64,000 nt of DNA from contig NC_133299.1 in NCBI RefSeq assembly GCF_005239225.2, forward strand, positions 9,242,967-9,306,966. Direction: 5' to 3'. Below are positions 1 through 11,155 of this stretch, one piece after another. The notes under the pieces were generated by a model, which was not told the origin of the DNA, searched no databases, and saw nothing but the letters and a program-made list of their open reading frames with translations. Source of the DNA: Populus alba (taxonomy: Eukaryota; Streptophyta; Magnoliopsida; Malpighiales; Salicaceae). The translations under genes and the position numbers were made by a program. Numbering within the stretch: position 1 is the stretch's first letter; each line of letters opens with the position of its first letter.

Positions 1-392
1 AGATAATTAATGGAAATGCCTATAAAATCAATCTACCAAGTGGGTATGGTGTTAGTGCTACATTCAATGTTGTTGATCTCTCTTTATTTTATGTAGATAA
101 TGATTTGAGGTCAAATTCTTTTGAAGAGAGAGGGAATGATGTGATCCAAGCAACACCAAAGGATCCATTGGAGGTTCTAGTTGGTCTGGTGACAAGGCTT
201 AGGGTTAAAAGATTCAAAGAGGTTTTCAATGGGCTTCTTCGAGATACATGAGCTAAAAAGAACTTCAAGAGGGTAATAAATAATGAAGAGCAAGCCTTGA
301 TTAATATGATTCATGTTCAAGAAGGACTTGTTGGTGGAACCAAGGCCATAACTCAAGGATTGGGATACAAAGAATCAAATCAGACAATTTGA
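1..392 (+). pseudogene. Ty3/gypsy pol C-terminal remnant
   Basis: Reading from base 3, the DNA encodes the end of a Ty3/gypsy polyprotein: the post-integrase tail with the typical 'AYKINLPSGYGVSATFNVVDL' type region, then a stretch rich in basic residues. A TGA at 249-251 interrupts it where the family normally has Trp (DTWAKKNF-like context), and the same frame continues to a TGA at 390-392. The gag, protease, RT and most of the integrase lie outside the window. Family assignment is from recognised motifs; the element is dead because of the stop. It is the left edge of the window, so its full extent is unknown. Confidence 0.75.
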
Positions 393-1100
393 CATTTCTT
401 TACTATTTTGATTATAATTGGAGCTCCAAGTCACATTTTGATGCGATTTTAGTTGGGTTGGAAACTAGAATTCCATACATTTCCAATGATAAAAGGAACA
501 CATTCTAATTTATTAAGACAAGGGAGAACTATTCATTTGGAGTTGGGTTTTGGTGCTACCAGTAGATTACAAGAAAAACCAATATGGTCTTATTTTAATT
601 AGTTGGGCTATTGATCTATCTTTGTTTTGGGCGACAACACTTGTTTAAGTTTCAAATTTGTTTATTTTATTTATTTTAATTAGTTTGGGTTAGTTTTAAC
701 TTTGTTTGGGTATTATTTAAATTGGGTTTTTGTGCGACTCATTAGGAAAAATAGGGTTACATAGCTTTCTAGAATAAGTACTCTTTTTTTGTGAACAATA
801 TTTCAAAAAAAAAAAAAGAGAGATTGTTGCAGAATAAAAATATTGCCTATCTTGGTTCTTAATTGAACTTCAACTCTTCAAATAGTTGACAAATCTTTAC
901 TAGTGATTTATACTTCTATAGCTTGTCTCCATATGTAGGTATTGTGATTGGGTGATTTATAATCTTGTTGCCTTAGAACAAGTCTTCCATTGTAATAAAC
1001 TCAATTTCATACTCAAACTTAAGTTAGATAGATTTTAGATTTTAGGTAACGACTCCTATTCTTTTTAGTTTTATTGATAAAAGAAAAACAATTCCTTATT
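393..1100 (+). repeat. probable 3' non-coding/LTR part of the Ty3 remnant
   Basis: No coding potential. The stretch follows the pol remnant directly and ends near a 'ggtaacgactcc' motif (about 1048) that also occurs in the LTR-like repeats at 41060 and 60295. I could not define LTR ends or a target-site duplication, so this is a positional inference. Confidence 0.4.
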
Positions 1101-1735
1101 TAAAAGCTATGTAACCCTAGTTGGTTCTTTTCTATTAAATGACATTCCTTTGCAAAATGTTTGGCCTTCTACTAGATCAATTTTTGCATCTTTAGTTGGT
1201 TTTTTTTTTTTTTTTAATGAAGGAGTTTTAGTGTTCCTTGTTAATTTAATATGCCATGTAGTTAATTTGTTAATTATACATAACATTATTATATTCATAT
1301 AAATATATATTTATTATTAATAAAAAAATAATTTTTAAAAAAATATTTATATAATATTAAATTAATGAATTTAGAGTAAAAATAAAATTTATAGAACATA
1401 AATATTTTCTAAGAAAAATTATAAAAATTTTTATTGCATAAAAAGAAAGGTACTATATTTTTTATGCGCTTTCCTTTCCTTGCCTTTGGTTGGAACTCGT
1501 AATTAATTGGCCCTATAATTGAACAGTAATTAATTGGCCCTATAATTGAATCACCTGTTCCCTCGTTCATTTTTTCTGATATCCCATTAGCTTTCTTTTG
1601 TCTCCTTTCTTTCACTTCTATTCTCCTGTTTGCAATTATTCAAGCCACATCTAACAAATCTATCTATCATCAGAAACTTTTCGTTTCATAAGCCCAGAAT
1701 CTCTCACTTGGAAGCATCTGTTTTACCACACCTCG
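1101..1735 (+). promoter_or_regulatory. upstream region of the CNL gene
   Basis: AT-rich non-coding DNA before the resistance gene. It contains a direct duplication of a 25-bp sequence (1499-1523 and 1526-1550, core TAATTAATTGGCCC). The last part, about 1600-1735, is pyrimidine-rich and ends at a good splice donor, so it is probably first-exon 5' UTR. No TATA box stands out enough to call. Confidence 0.35.
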
Positions 1736-2262
1736 GTAAGTAATCTTCCATGTATTTATTATGTTCTTAAATTATTTAGACAATAATTGGATGAGTTCTG
1801 GAAGATGTTAGCTAATATTGTCACAGATGATTTATCTTTGCTTTATAAATCTTCTATTTTTATCATTATAAGGTTTTAGAGGAAGGAAAACACTTGCATA
1901 AACAAGTACCAAATTAATCATCACGCTGAAAATTAATTAATGAGAGGATAAAATAATACAATATTATATTCACTTCATTTTGGCAATGGTTTAGCATTGT
2001 TGAATTCAAACTCTTCTGCTCAAAATTAGTAAAAGCGTTTCTTACATAAAATCAGCGAAAGCCATAATCATATACGGAATAATAGCAAGACATCATAAAT
2101 GCTTATCTCCGAGTAATGGGTAGAGGCTTAGACTTTGACATTTGAACCTATTAGGATTTTCTGCTAGTTCGCTTTTGTTGCTATTTTGCATGGATCAATA
2201 CTTTTGGGGGTTTGTTCTCTGCTCCCTCTAATTTCTAGGCTTGTGGGATTATCTAATTGCAG
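1736..2262 (+). other. putative 5'-UTR intron of the CNL gene
   Basis: The donor CG|GTAAGTAATC lies at 1736 and the acceptor TAATTGCAG ends at 2262, 69 bases before the gene's ATG. Introns in 5' leaders are common in plant NLR genes. This is inferred from splice consensus only; RNA reads would settle it. Confidence 0.4.
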
Positions 2263-2331
2263 GGAATTTAATACATTTTCTTATTATCAAGTCAGACTTG
2301 TGAATCTCTCTCATATCATAAGAACAAGCAA

Positions 2332-2397
2332 ATGGCGGTGGAAAATTTTCTTATTGAAAAACTGGGAGAGCAAGTGTTTAGCGCTCTCATGAATCAA
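2332..2397 (+). pseudogene. CNL resistance gene, 5' piece (codons 1-22)
   Basis: The ATG at 2332 opens 22 codons (MAVENFLIEKLGEQVFSALM...) typical of the start of the Rx-N coiled-coil domain of CC-NB-ARC-LRR proteins. The frame runs directly into the CACTA element at 2398 and resumes in frame after it at 13384 (AQFALDFKNQF...), the CAA at 13381-13383 being the duplicated target site. This piece and the body at 13384-15877 are therefore one gene split by a transposon. The join is directly visible; expression is unknown. Confidence 0.85.
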
Positions 2398-2880
2398 CAC
2401 TACAAGATTTCACAGTTTTACCGACGGAAATATTCCGTCGGTGTGTGACAGAAAGTTCATCGGTAAATTATTTACCGACTATATTACCGATGGAATACGC
2501 CCGTCGGAATACCTTTTGTCGGTGATTCCACATTCCGTCGCTATATCGGTCGGAAATACAAAAAAAATTTACCGACGGACCATGCGCGCCAAAAAAAAAA
2601 AAGTTTCCCGCTTAGAATATACCGACGGAAAATATTCCATCGGTGTTATGTAAATACCGACGGACTAAATCCGTCAGTAAAAGTGTCGGTGATATTTCAT
2701 ACCGACCGAATATTTCCGTCTGTAAATTCATCGATAAGTTTATACCGACGGAAATAGTCGGTGAATATGTCGGTGATGGGATGGAATACCGACCGAATCT
2801 GTCCGTCTGAATATTCGTCGGTGATGATGACAGACACTGTCCAATGCCGACGGAGTTATTCCGTCGGTAAATCCCTGTGT
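2398..2880. repeat. CACTA left terminal and subterminal repeats
   Basis: From the terminal CACTACAAGA the sequence holds over a dozen ACCGACGG or CCGTCGGT units, including a hairpin at 2420-2442 with 10-bp arms ACCGACGGAA / TTCCGTCGGT. In the En/Spm family such subterminal motifs bind the TNPA-type protein and bring the ends together; that role is family knowledge, not shown here. Confidence 0.85.
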
Positions 2881-3072
2881 AATTTTTTTTTTATTTTTTT
2901 TTTAATTATTTAGAAAAAATAATATAAATTAATGGTAATACAAACCAATTATGCAAATAAAATTTATATTAAGCAACAAAAACTCAAAGTTAAGTAATAT
3001 TTCATTACAAAATGAATGTGTTTCAAAAAAACATTAAACAAAATTTTAAATGTAAATAATGTTTATTAAAAA
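2881..3072. other. CACTA internal AT-rich spacer
   Basis: A/T-rich spacer between the left subterminal repeats and the TNPA-like gene; no coding features. Confidence 0.5.
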
Positions 3073-3789
3073 TTAATATAAAGGTGGAGGAGGAGGCTGG
3101 GGGTTAGGCGGCCAAAAAGGATTAGACGCACATGTTCCACCTTGTGTCATGTTCATGACCATTTGACGAAGCTCTTCATAGGCCGCTCTTTGTTGTTCAG
3201 ACTCTGCTTTGTGTTGTTCGTTCGCCAATCTTTACTCTTCTTTGAGTTGTGTGTACGCCTCTGATAGGACGTAAACCTGATTTTTATCGGGTCCACCTGA
3301 CGATCCAGCCTCCATCCACAAATCCGGATCGAATTCCGGATGGGTCGAATGATCGTCCCCGTATCTCTCCCTCAACCGATTATTATAGGTCTCCTCTGAT
3401 AGGACGCTTTAAACGCCGATGATATTACTCGGGCGGCCTCAATGTTTGTGAACCTGAAAAGAAATGAAATTAATGAAATAGTGATTACTTCATAAATTAT
3501 GTTTTAAATTTGTTTTTTTTATATATATAAAAAAACTAAAACCTTAACAAACTTACATTGAAAGATCGTCCTCCCACTGTGCCTCGTACTTGCAGGTAAA
3601 TTGATTTCGCTGCGAAGGCACGCCGCTTCTGCGATGTGAAACATCGCTGGAAGAGGCAGTATCAGTTGACGACGCATGTGGTGTAGGTGCCTCTTCTTGA
3701 GAGGCACCTAAGGAAACATCAGCATCGCTGCTAGACGAACTTGATTCGACTGGACGTGAATGACTAGCTCTGGTTTTCATTCTGCGCAT
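3073..3789 (-). pseudogene. CACTA TNPA-like protein gene (plant transposase, Ptta/En/Spm family)
   Basis: The first exon (3789 down to about 3560) starts MRRMKTRASHSRP and is Ser-rich; it ends at a donor AAT|GTAAGT. A second exon follows an acceptor near 3452 and runs to a TAA at 3073-3075. Its protein contains a 'DPDLWMEAGSSGGPDKNQVY' stretch typical of the C-terminal region of plant En/Spm TNPA-type proteins, then a Gln/Glu-rich coiled-coil-like tail and a Pro-rich end (PNPQPPPPPLY). There are two lesions: the frame shifts by one base near 3400, and a TAA at 3232-3234 lies in the frame of the tail. In the family this protein binds subterminal repeats. The N-terminal DNA-binding part seems shortened, so the gene may also be internally deleted. 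Confidence 0.65.
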
Positions 3790-4925
3790 CTAAACAATTT
3801 TATATAAATAATTGTATAATAAAATTCAAAAGTTAAAAAAAATCGGCAGCACCTCCCCTATACTGGATACTACCCAAATCCACAAACTTGCAAATATTAA
3901 CAATAGCCACAACCAATTGACCCAATCTATACTAATTATTCCAACATATTCAACTATTAATCCTAAGATAAATTCAATGTTAACAATTACAATTCACAAA
4001 TTATTCAATAATTATGTCAATACAACAAAACTATAAATTCAAAATAAATAGAAACAATTAAACACAAATCATCAAGTTAGAGTAAAATTAATAATTCTTC
4101 CAACATATTCAATTATTAAATCTAAGATAAATTCAACATTAACAATATTAATTCAACAAATTATTAAATAATTATGGCAATACAACAATAAAATATATTC
4201 AATAAAATAAAAAAAGAATTATAGCCTAACAATTAAAATCAATGGAAACAATTAAACACAAATCATGCAATAATATATTAAAAAAATACTAATTATTCCA
4301 ACATATCCAATTAACTTGAGTAATACAACATTAACAATTATAATTCAACAAATTATATTCAATAAATTAAAAAATATATATAGACTAACAATTAAAATCA
4401 ATGAAACTAATTAAACACAAATCATGCAATAATAGAGTAAAATTAATAATTATTCTAACATATTCAATTACTAATTCTAAGTTAAATTCAACTTTAACAA
4501 CAAATATTCAATAAATTAACTAATATGTTATTATGACAACAAAACAATAAAAAATATTCAAAAAAAAAAAAAACCTACATCAAGTAAAGAAACGAAATAT
4601 ACATACCTTAATAATGTGAGAAATTCAAAACTTTATCTACATTACAAAAAAAAAAAAACACCAAAATAACAAAAATAAAAACAACTAAAAATAAATTAAA
4701 AGTAAATAAAATAAATTGGAAAAAAACACATACCTTTTAATATGAGGAAGATTCACAACACTAAATCTTGCTAGAGATTGAAGGTGAAATTCTTGAAGGA
4801 TTGAGGGCAAAAAAATCAAAAATCTGAGGTGCAAAACGGAGGAGAAGAGAAGAGAAGCGGCACGGGGAGAAGAAGAAAAAATGAGGCGAAGCGGCGGGGG
4901 CTGGAACTTATAGGGCAGTTTTATC
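3790..4925. repeat. AT-rich imperfect tandem repeats inside the CACTA element
   Basis: No genes. A unit of very roughly 150-200 bp with the phrases 'attattccaacatattcaatt', 'aattcaacattaacaatt' and 'caattaaacacaaatcat' recurs about four times between 3890 and 4560 with divergence. Poly-A runs and a purine-rich stretch (4790-4900) follow. Short reading frames here are low-complexity artefacts. Confidence 0.55.
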
Positions 4926-5760
4926 GAGGGAATCACCGACGGACTTAATATCCGTCGATAACAGGTCAAAAATTTCGTCGGTAACAGGTCAAAAATTCGT
5001 CGGTAATTTTTAAATTTCGCACCGAATTTTTAAAAGCCCTCCATATTTTTCGACGTCCGTCGGTGATTCCGTCGGTAATATGACAAGTTCAGAGGCGCAT
5101 CAATTCACACACTTTGGAAATCACGCTGTCCGTCGGTATTTCTGTCGGCAATATGTGTGACCGACAAATTACCGATGGAAATATTCCGTCGGTATTAGCG
5201 TCGAAAAATCTGTCGGTGATTGTGGCATTTTGTTGTAAATATTTTCGAACTCTTTGTGAGATACTGACGGACTAGAATCCGTCGGTATACCCGTCGATGA
5301 TTGTGGCATATTGTTGTAAATGTTTTCGAACTCTTTGTGAGATGTCGACGGATTTAATTCCGTTGGTATACCCGTCGGTGAATGTGGCATTTTGTTGTAA
5401 TTATTTTCGAACTCTCTGTGAGATACTGACGGACTAGAATCCGTCGGTGTATGTGTCGGTGAATCCGTCGGTAATGTCGTCGGTGTTGATGGCATTTCGT
5501 GTAATTAATTTCGAACTCTCTGTGAGATGCCGACGGATTTAATTACGTCGGTATACCCGTCGGTGAATGTGGCATTTTGTTGTAATTATTTTCGAACTCT
5601 CTGTGAGATACCGACGGACTAGAATCCATCGGTGTATGTCTCGGTGAATCCGTCGGTAATGTCCTCGGTGTTGATGGCATTTCGCGTAATTAATTTCAAA
5701 CTCTCTGTGAGATACCGACGGATGGTTATCCGTCGGTATTAACGTCGGTAAGTTTGCATT
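4926..5760. repeat. internal CCGTCGGT array with tandem units of about 80-105 bp
   Basis: The stretch holds the same CCGACGG/CCGTCGGT motif as the CACTA ends but lies about 2.5 kb inside. From about 5215 to 5730 it forms a tandem array: the phrase 'tttcgaactct' recurs about six times (near 5243, 5327, 5406, 5510, 5590, 5694). Each copy is followed by a TGTGAGAT and a CCGACGGA hairpin half. It lies just 3' of the TNP2-like gene end (5946), so it may be an old subterminal region now internal. Reading frames of 100-108 residues on the minus strand here are repeat artefacts. Confidence 0.75.
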
Positions 5761-8195
5761 ATGCAGGAAAGGTTGTCTTTGTATTGCCTGTTTACCTTCC
5801 TGCAAAAACTTAACTGATAAACTGTCCATCACATAAAACAATAACCACATTACTTAAACAGTAAATATTTTGTTTTACAAAATACATCATCCATAATCTA
5901 AATTACATGAGACAAATGTTTTTACATAGGGCTTCATTTTCATAATTAGTCGGAATTTTCTTCTTCTTCCTCATCAATTGAATTGTCATCATCTTCATCG
6001 CAATCTTCAATATGGATATCATCTTCTTCATCGACATTTGCTTGTCCGCTAGAGCTAAGAACAACATTCAACTCCTCTCTGTCAATATCAACAACACTAT
6101 CATCGAGAACTCGAAAATTTGAATTTTCTTCCAATTCAATCGAAGGAGCAACTCGATATGGTTCAACCAACTCACGAACTTGAAAGACTTCATCTCGCAC
6201 ACTTGTGTCTTCGTTCTCATCCTGAACAACCTCGACACAACCCCGTGGTTTCGTTTTTAAAATGGACAACCAATCAACTCTTGATCGATCCTTTCTAAAT
6301 GAAGGGGTGTATGTGTAATAAACTTGTTGACATTGCTTTGCGAAAACAAAGACATCGTTTATGTTGCGGAGTCTAGCTTTTGAGTTGATTTCGACTAGAC
6401 CATGGTGTGGATCAACTCTGATTCCTCTGTCCGTCGTGTCATACCAATAGCATTTGAATAAAAACACTTTATTCTGCTCGCTATGATATTGCAGTTCGAC
6501 GACCTCTTCTAATCTACCATAGTAGTCAACTTCTAACTGGCTACTTGTGGATCCCTTAACACAAACACCGCAGTTGTATGTCTTTCTTCCTTGCCCGTAT
6601 TCTTCAGTATGGAAAACATATCCATTGACAAAATACCCGTTGTAGCACTTAACTTTTCTTTCAGGGCCGAGGCTTAGTGAAGACAATGACTTAGGCGCAC
6701 TCCTTCCCATTTGATAAACCTTGTAAATATATGTAATTAAATGTACATCAATAAACGGTAAATGAACGAGAATCTCATAATGACATGCATATGTTAGAAT
6801 GAGTTTGTGATAGTGCTTACATGTGTTCTGAACCATGTGGCAAATTGTTCATCTTATAATTGAAAGATCTGGGATTCGGTCAACTGCGAGTTATTGGAGA
6901 GCAAATATTGTCGATGTTGCCTGCAAGTGATAATGAGTGTATGATATTACAATATATAATTAACAGTATATTACTGACAAAGTTTAATTAGTATTACACA
7001 TATATAGACTTACTGAATAAATGGTCTGAGCTCATCACAGTTAAATAGAACATAGTTGTGTGCTTGTTTGAATTCTATTTCCGACAAATATCTTCCTCTT
7101 ACGACATTTTTAGGTGTGGGTCGTCCAGTATTGGAGAATATTGACAAGTTCCCACTGGAAGGCACTTCACCGCCATCGTCATGTCGTGGAACGCGATTGA
7201 TTCTTGTTCTCAGATGAGGTTCGAAATAGTACGAGATAAATGTTGATATCTCTTCAACAATATAGGCCTCAGATATCGAAGCCTCAACATGCGCCTTGTT
7301 CTTAACCTTTTTTTTTAGATTAAACAAGTACCTGCATTGAGTACAATTCAAGTATTTTCAATTAGGAAAAACATAGAAAATACTTTAAGATATGAATTCC
7401 ATTGCAATTGTAATATCTCACCGTTCGAATGGGTACATCCATCTATACTGGACCGGTCCTCCAGCTTTTGCCTCGAACGGTAGATGTATAGGGAGATGCT
7501 CCATTGAGTCAAAAAATGAAGGAGGGAATATCATCTCAAGTTTGCATTGTGTCTTGATGATATTCGTTCGAAGCCTCTCAATGTGCTCAACATTCATCTT
7601 GCTGGAGCATATATCTCTGAAGAAATGTGTAACAACCCGGCTTTCCAAGCCCAAAAACAACAGTAAATTTTTTATATATATATATATTTAATACACATGG
7701 TGCCGGTAATCAAAGAACTTGAATCCTCACATCATCAAAATACAATCCATACAATCAACATTTCATTTAAAAGCGAATCTTACACAAACACATAATATTA
7801 AGGTTGCATGATTTGAAGTTCATATTAAAAAATATATATATAGACATGAGTTTGCATTCTTATCCTACTAATAGCCATCACAATTTTAAACAAAAAGGAT
7901 CTAATAAAAGTTATACATTCAGTACATTGATCCATACAAAATACATTGTGATTTAGAATGCATCTACATAATTCCTTGCAAAAGTAGGTTCCCGTGTATC
8001 GGGTTTCCTAGACATCTCGGTGGTGTGACGTCCCTGCAGCAGTACAAAACATTTAAGAGAATGCAAATACTTAATAATAATAATAATAGTAGTAGTAACT
8101 AATGGTCTGGCAATTAAATAAAGCATTAACATTTATAATTTCTTCATGTATTTGATGTAACAGCTAGTAGTAGATATAGATACACAAGTTTTCGG

Positions 8196-8400
8196 ATGCC
8201 ATTCGCCGAAACTAGTCATTCATTTGTCCCGCCCATCAATCCAGATTCCATAGCGAAAGCTGCGTCGCTGCCGATCCAAAATCAGCAGCAGAAACTGGGT
8301 CGCTGTCGATTTCTGTATCGGCAGCGAAAACTGTGTCACTCCGATTTCTATATCGGCAGCGAAGACTGGGTCGCTGCCGATTTCTTCATCGGCAGTGAAA
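8196..8400. repeat. GGCAGCGAA / TTCGCTGCC motif cluster
   Basis: Alternating 'atcggcagcgaaaactg' and 'gtcgctgccgat' phrases. The two halves are inverse complements, so the DNA can form many small hairpins. The same motif fills 9005-9890 and 10805-11155. Confidence 0.7.
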
Positions 8401-8650
8401 TCATTCCTTTATCCCGGCCATCCATTCGAACGCCATTAGCCAAAGCTAATCATTCTTTGTCCCGGCCATCCGTTTGGATGCCATTAGCCGAAACTAATCA
8501 GTCCTTCATCCCGGCCATCCATTCGGACGCCATTAGCCGAAGCTAATCACTCTTTGTCCCGGTCATCTGTTTGGATGCCATTAGCCGAAGCTAATCACTC
8601 ATTTGTCCCGGCCATCCATTCGGATGCCATTAGCCCAAGCTAATCAACCT
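8395..8650. repeat. 49-bp minisatellite in the solo LTR
   Basis: The phrase GCCATTAGCC(G/A)AAGCTAATCA recurs at 8432, 8480, 8529, 8577 and 8626, spaced 48-49 bp, each followed by 'tgtcccggccatcc'. A looser copy lies at 8196-8260. Non-coding. Confidence 0.85.
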
Positions 8651-9004
8651 TTAATCAACATTTAAGTGTTCGACAATTTAATATTGGTTCTAACAATATG
8701 GTAGTACTCAAGTTAAAATATTTCAAGATTCAACGTATGAAAAAGAAAGGTGCAAGTCACCTACCTGCTCCACCTGTGGGTTGTTCCTGTCTTGATGATG
8801 GTCCAATCCCGACCGCACCACCTAAGACAATAATGGTCAGAAATCAGCACAGTTGTATTTATTTTATTTTTGAATCATATTCATCATCACACTTATTTCA
8901 AGAGTTCATATGTTCACATTCAAGTGTTCCATATTTTACACCATCATATCATGAAATTGTTACTAGCATTTAAGTCATTCCTACCTAGGAGGCTTATTGT
9001 AGAA

Positions 9005-9890
9005 ATCGGCAGCGAGAACTGGTTCGTTGCGGGCTGCCCAATTCGGCAGCGAGAACTGGTTCGCCGCAGGCTGCCAGTTCGGCAGCGAAAACTGCATCGA
9101 TGTTGGTTCCACAGTTTCGCTGCATAACGCACAACTCGGGAGCGAAAATCAATTCACTGCACGAGGTTCAGTTGCGGCAGCGAAACAGAATTTCGCTGCA
9201 CAATACACAAATCGACAACAAATATCGATTCGCTGCAAGAGGTTCGGTTTCGGCAGCGAAACAAAATTTCGTTGCGCAACACACAAATCGGCAGCGAATA
9301 TCAATTCGCTGCAGGAGGTTTGGTTTCGGCAGCGAAATAGAATTTCGCTTCGCAACACATAATTTGGCAGCGAATATCAATTCGCTGCAGGAGGTTCGGT
9401 TTCGGCAGCGAAACAGAATTTCGCTGCAGGAGGTTCAGATGCGGCAGCGAAACAAAATTTCGCTGCTCAATACACAAATCGGCAACGGATATTAATTCGC
9501 TGCAGAAGGCTCAGTTTCGGCAGCAAAACAGAATTTCACTGTACAACACACAACTCGGCAGTGAATATCAATTCGCTGCAGGAGGTTCGGTTTCGGCAGC
9601 GAAACAGAATTTCACTGCGCAACACACAATTCGGCAGCGAATATCAATTCACTGCAGGAGGTTCAGTCTCGGCAGCGAAACAGAATTTCGCTGCAGGAGG
9701 TTCAGTTGCGGCAGCGAAACAGAATTTTACTGCATAACACACAAATCGGCAGTGAATATTAATTCGCTGCAGAAGGCTCAGTTTCGGCAGCGAAACAGAG
9801 TTTCGCTGCACAACACACAAATTGGCAGCGAATATTAATTCGCTGCAGGAGGTTCGGTTGCGGCAGCGAAACAGAATTTTGCTACACAAC
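9005..9890. repeat. long GGCAGCGAA minisatellite array
   Basis: Higher-order repeat made of 'ggcagcgaa(aca/tat)' and 'aattcgctgc' modules separated by 'aggaggttcggttt' or 'acaacacacaaatc'. About ten copies, with strong local similarity. The modules are inverted relative to each other. Predicted proteins on both strands are Arg/Gln-rich repeat artefacts, not genes. Confidence 0.8.
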
Positions 9891-10185
9891 ACACAAATCA
9901 GAAGCATCGATTTCAGCACATAATTCTTCAACAAAATTCCAACAACAACATCACAGCAGAACACATTAATTTCAGTACATAATTCTTCAACAAAATTCCA
10001 GCAATAACATCACAGAAGAACACATTAATTTCAGCACATAATTCTTCAACAAAATTCCAGCAACAACATCACAGCAGAACACATTAATTTCAGCACACAA
10101 CATCACAGTAGAACACATTAATTTCAGCAACAACATCACAATTAATTTTAGCAACAACATCACAGCAGAACACACACACACATGC
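9891..10185. repeat. 59-bp tandem repeat in the solo LTR
   Basis: 'cacattaatttcag(c/t)acataattcttcaac' units start at about 9962, 10021 and 10080, preceded by a partial copy, with a 59-bp period; truncated copies follow to about 10165. Confidence 0.8.
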
Positions 10186-10804
10186 ATGCTGGCCTACCCC
10201 ATAGTTAAAGCCAGCCCTCTACCATGATTTGTTAGATGTTCTGAAATTGACTTTATTTCACTTCTGTTTGCTAGTTCTCCTAGTTAATTTCAGTTTCCTT
10301 CATAGTTGGCTTAGGTCTTAGATCAATTTTTCTTACGGTTTTTCTTCTTCATTTTCGTTTCTGATTTTAAGGGGAAGAGGAAGGGAGTTTCATGACCCAT
10401 ACCTTCTGAATTTAACTAAGTTTGAGGAAGGTTTGACACTATTCTTTTCTCTTCAGCTGCTGGTTCTCCTCCTTCTTCTTCCTCTCACGTTTTCCAGCTC
10501 TCTTTTTCCTCTCCTCTATGCAGCTGCCCACTCCTCTCTCAAGGTCTCATCTCTCCCTCACAGGTTCACAAGGCAATCTCTACTGGTTTGATTCACGTTT
10601 TTGTTGTGAAAGGGGAAGGGAAGAATGGCATGCAGCTGTTGGTTTGGGAAGAAGATGGATCATTCTCTCTCCCCTCTTTGTATTTATACTACCCATCAAA
10701 TGAAATGGGTTGTTTGGGGGTTGGTTTAGGTGTGTTCTTATCCTTGTTTGGTTTATCTAAAACCAGTTTTACCCCTCCCTCCCAGCTCTGTGTCACTGTT
10801 GATT
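10186..10804. other. unique part of the solo LTR
   Basis: No coding capacity. Pyrimidine-rich blocks (10440-10570) and a possible TATA element 'gtatttatact' near 10680 would fit an LTR promoter region. Orientation of the LTR cannot be fixed from this alone. Confidence 0.35.
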
Positions 10805-11155
10805 GAGAAATCAGCATCGAAAACTGCGTCGCTGCCGATCAAGAAATGGGTAGCGAAAAACTGTGTCGCTACCGATTTCTGTATCGGTAGTGAAGGTTGC
10901 GTCGCTGCCAAATCCAGAATCGGCAACGAAAACTGCATCGCTGCTGATTTCTGCCTCGGCAGCGAAAACTGCATTGCTACCGATCCAGAAATCGACAGCA
11001 GAAACTGCGTCACTGCCGATCAAGAAATGGGCAACAAAAAATTGTGTCGCTGCCGATTTCTGTATTGGTAGTGAAGGTTGCGTCGCTGCCAAATCCAGAA
11101 TCGGCAACGAAAACTGTATCGCTGCCGATTTCTGCATCGGCAGCGAAAACTGCAT
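10805..11155. repeat. second GGCAGCGAA/TCGCTGCC array
   Basis: Same inverse-complement modules as at 8196 and 9005. A duplication of about 190 bp is visible: the block starting 'ctgtgtcgctaccgatttctg' at about 10860 recurs near 11043 as 'ttgtgtcgctgccgatttctg'. It ends at a CT-rich and AT-dinucleotide stretch (11163-11215) near the LTR end. Confidence 0.75.

Noticed and set aside
5169..5850. Ser/Thr/Pro-rich repeat proteins on the minus strand
   Set aside because: Result of the CCGTCGGT tandem array in the CACTA element; no start context or domain.
7010..7351. Separate small genes at 7010-7351, 7418-7660 and 5946-6836
   Set aside because: They join through GT-AG sites as exons of one TNP2-like transposase gene.
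8395..8650. Direct repeats resembling a CRISPR array
   Set aside because: Units are contiguous 49-bp minisatellites with no unique spacers, and the DNA is plant nuclear.
9027..9495. Arg/Gln-rich repeated proteins on both strands
   Set aside because: They are translations of the GGCAGCGAA minisatellite in several frames with no preferred frame.
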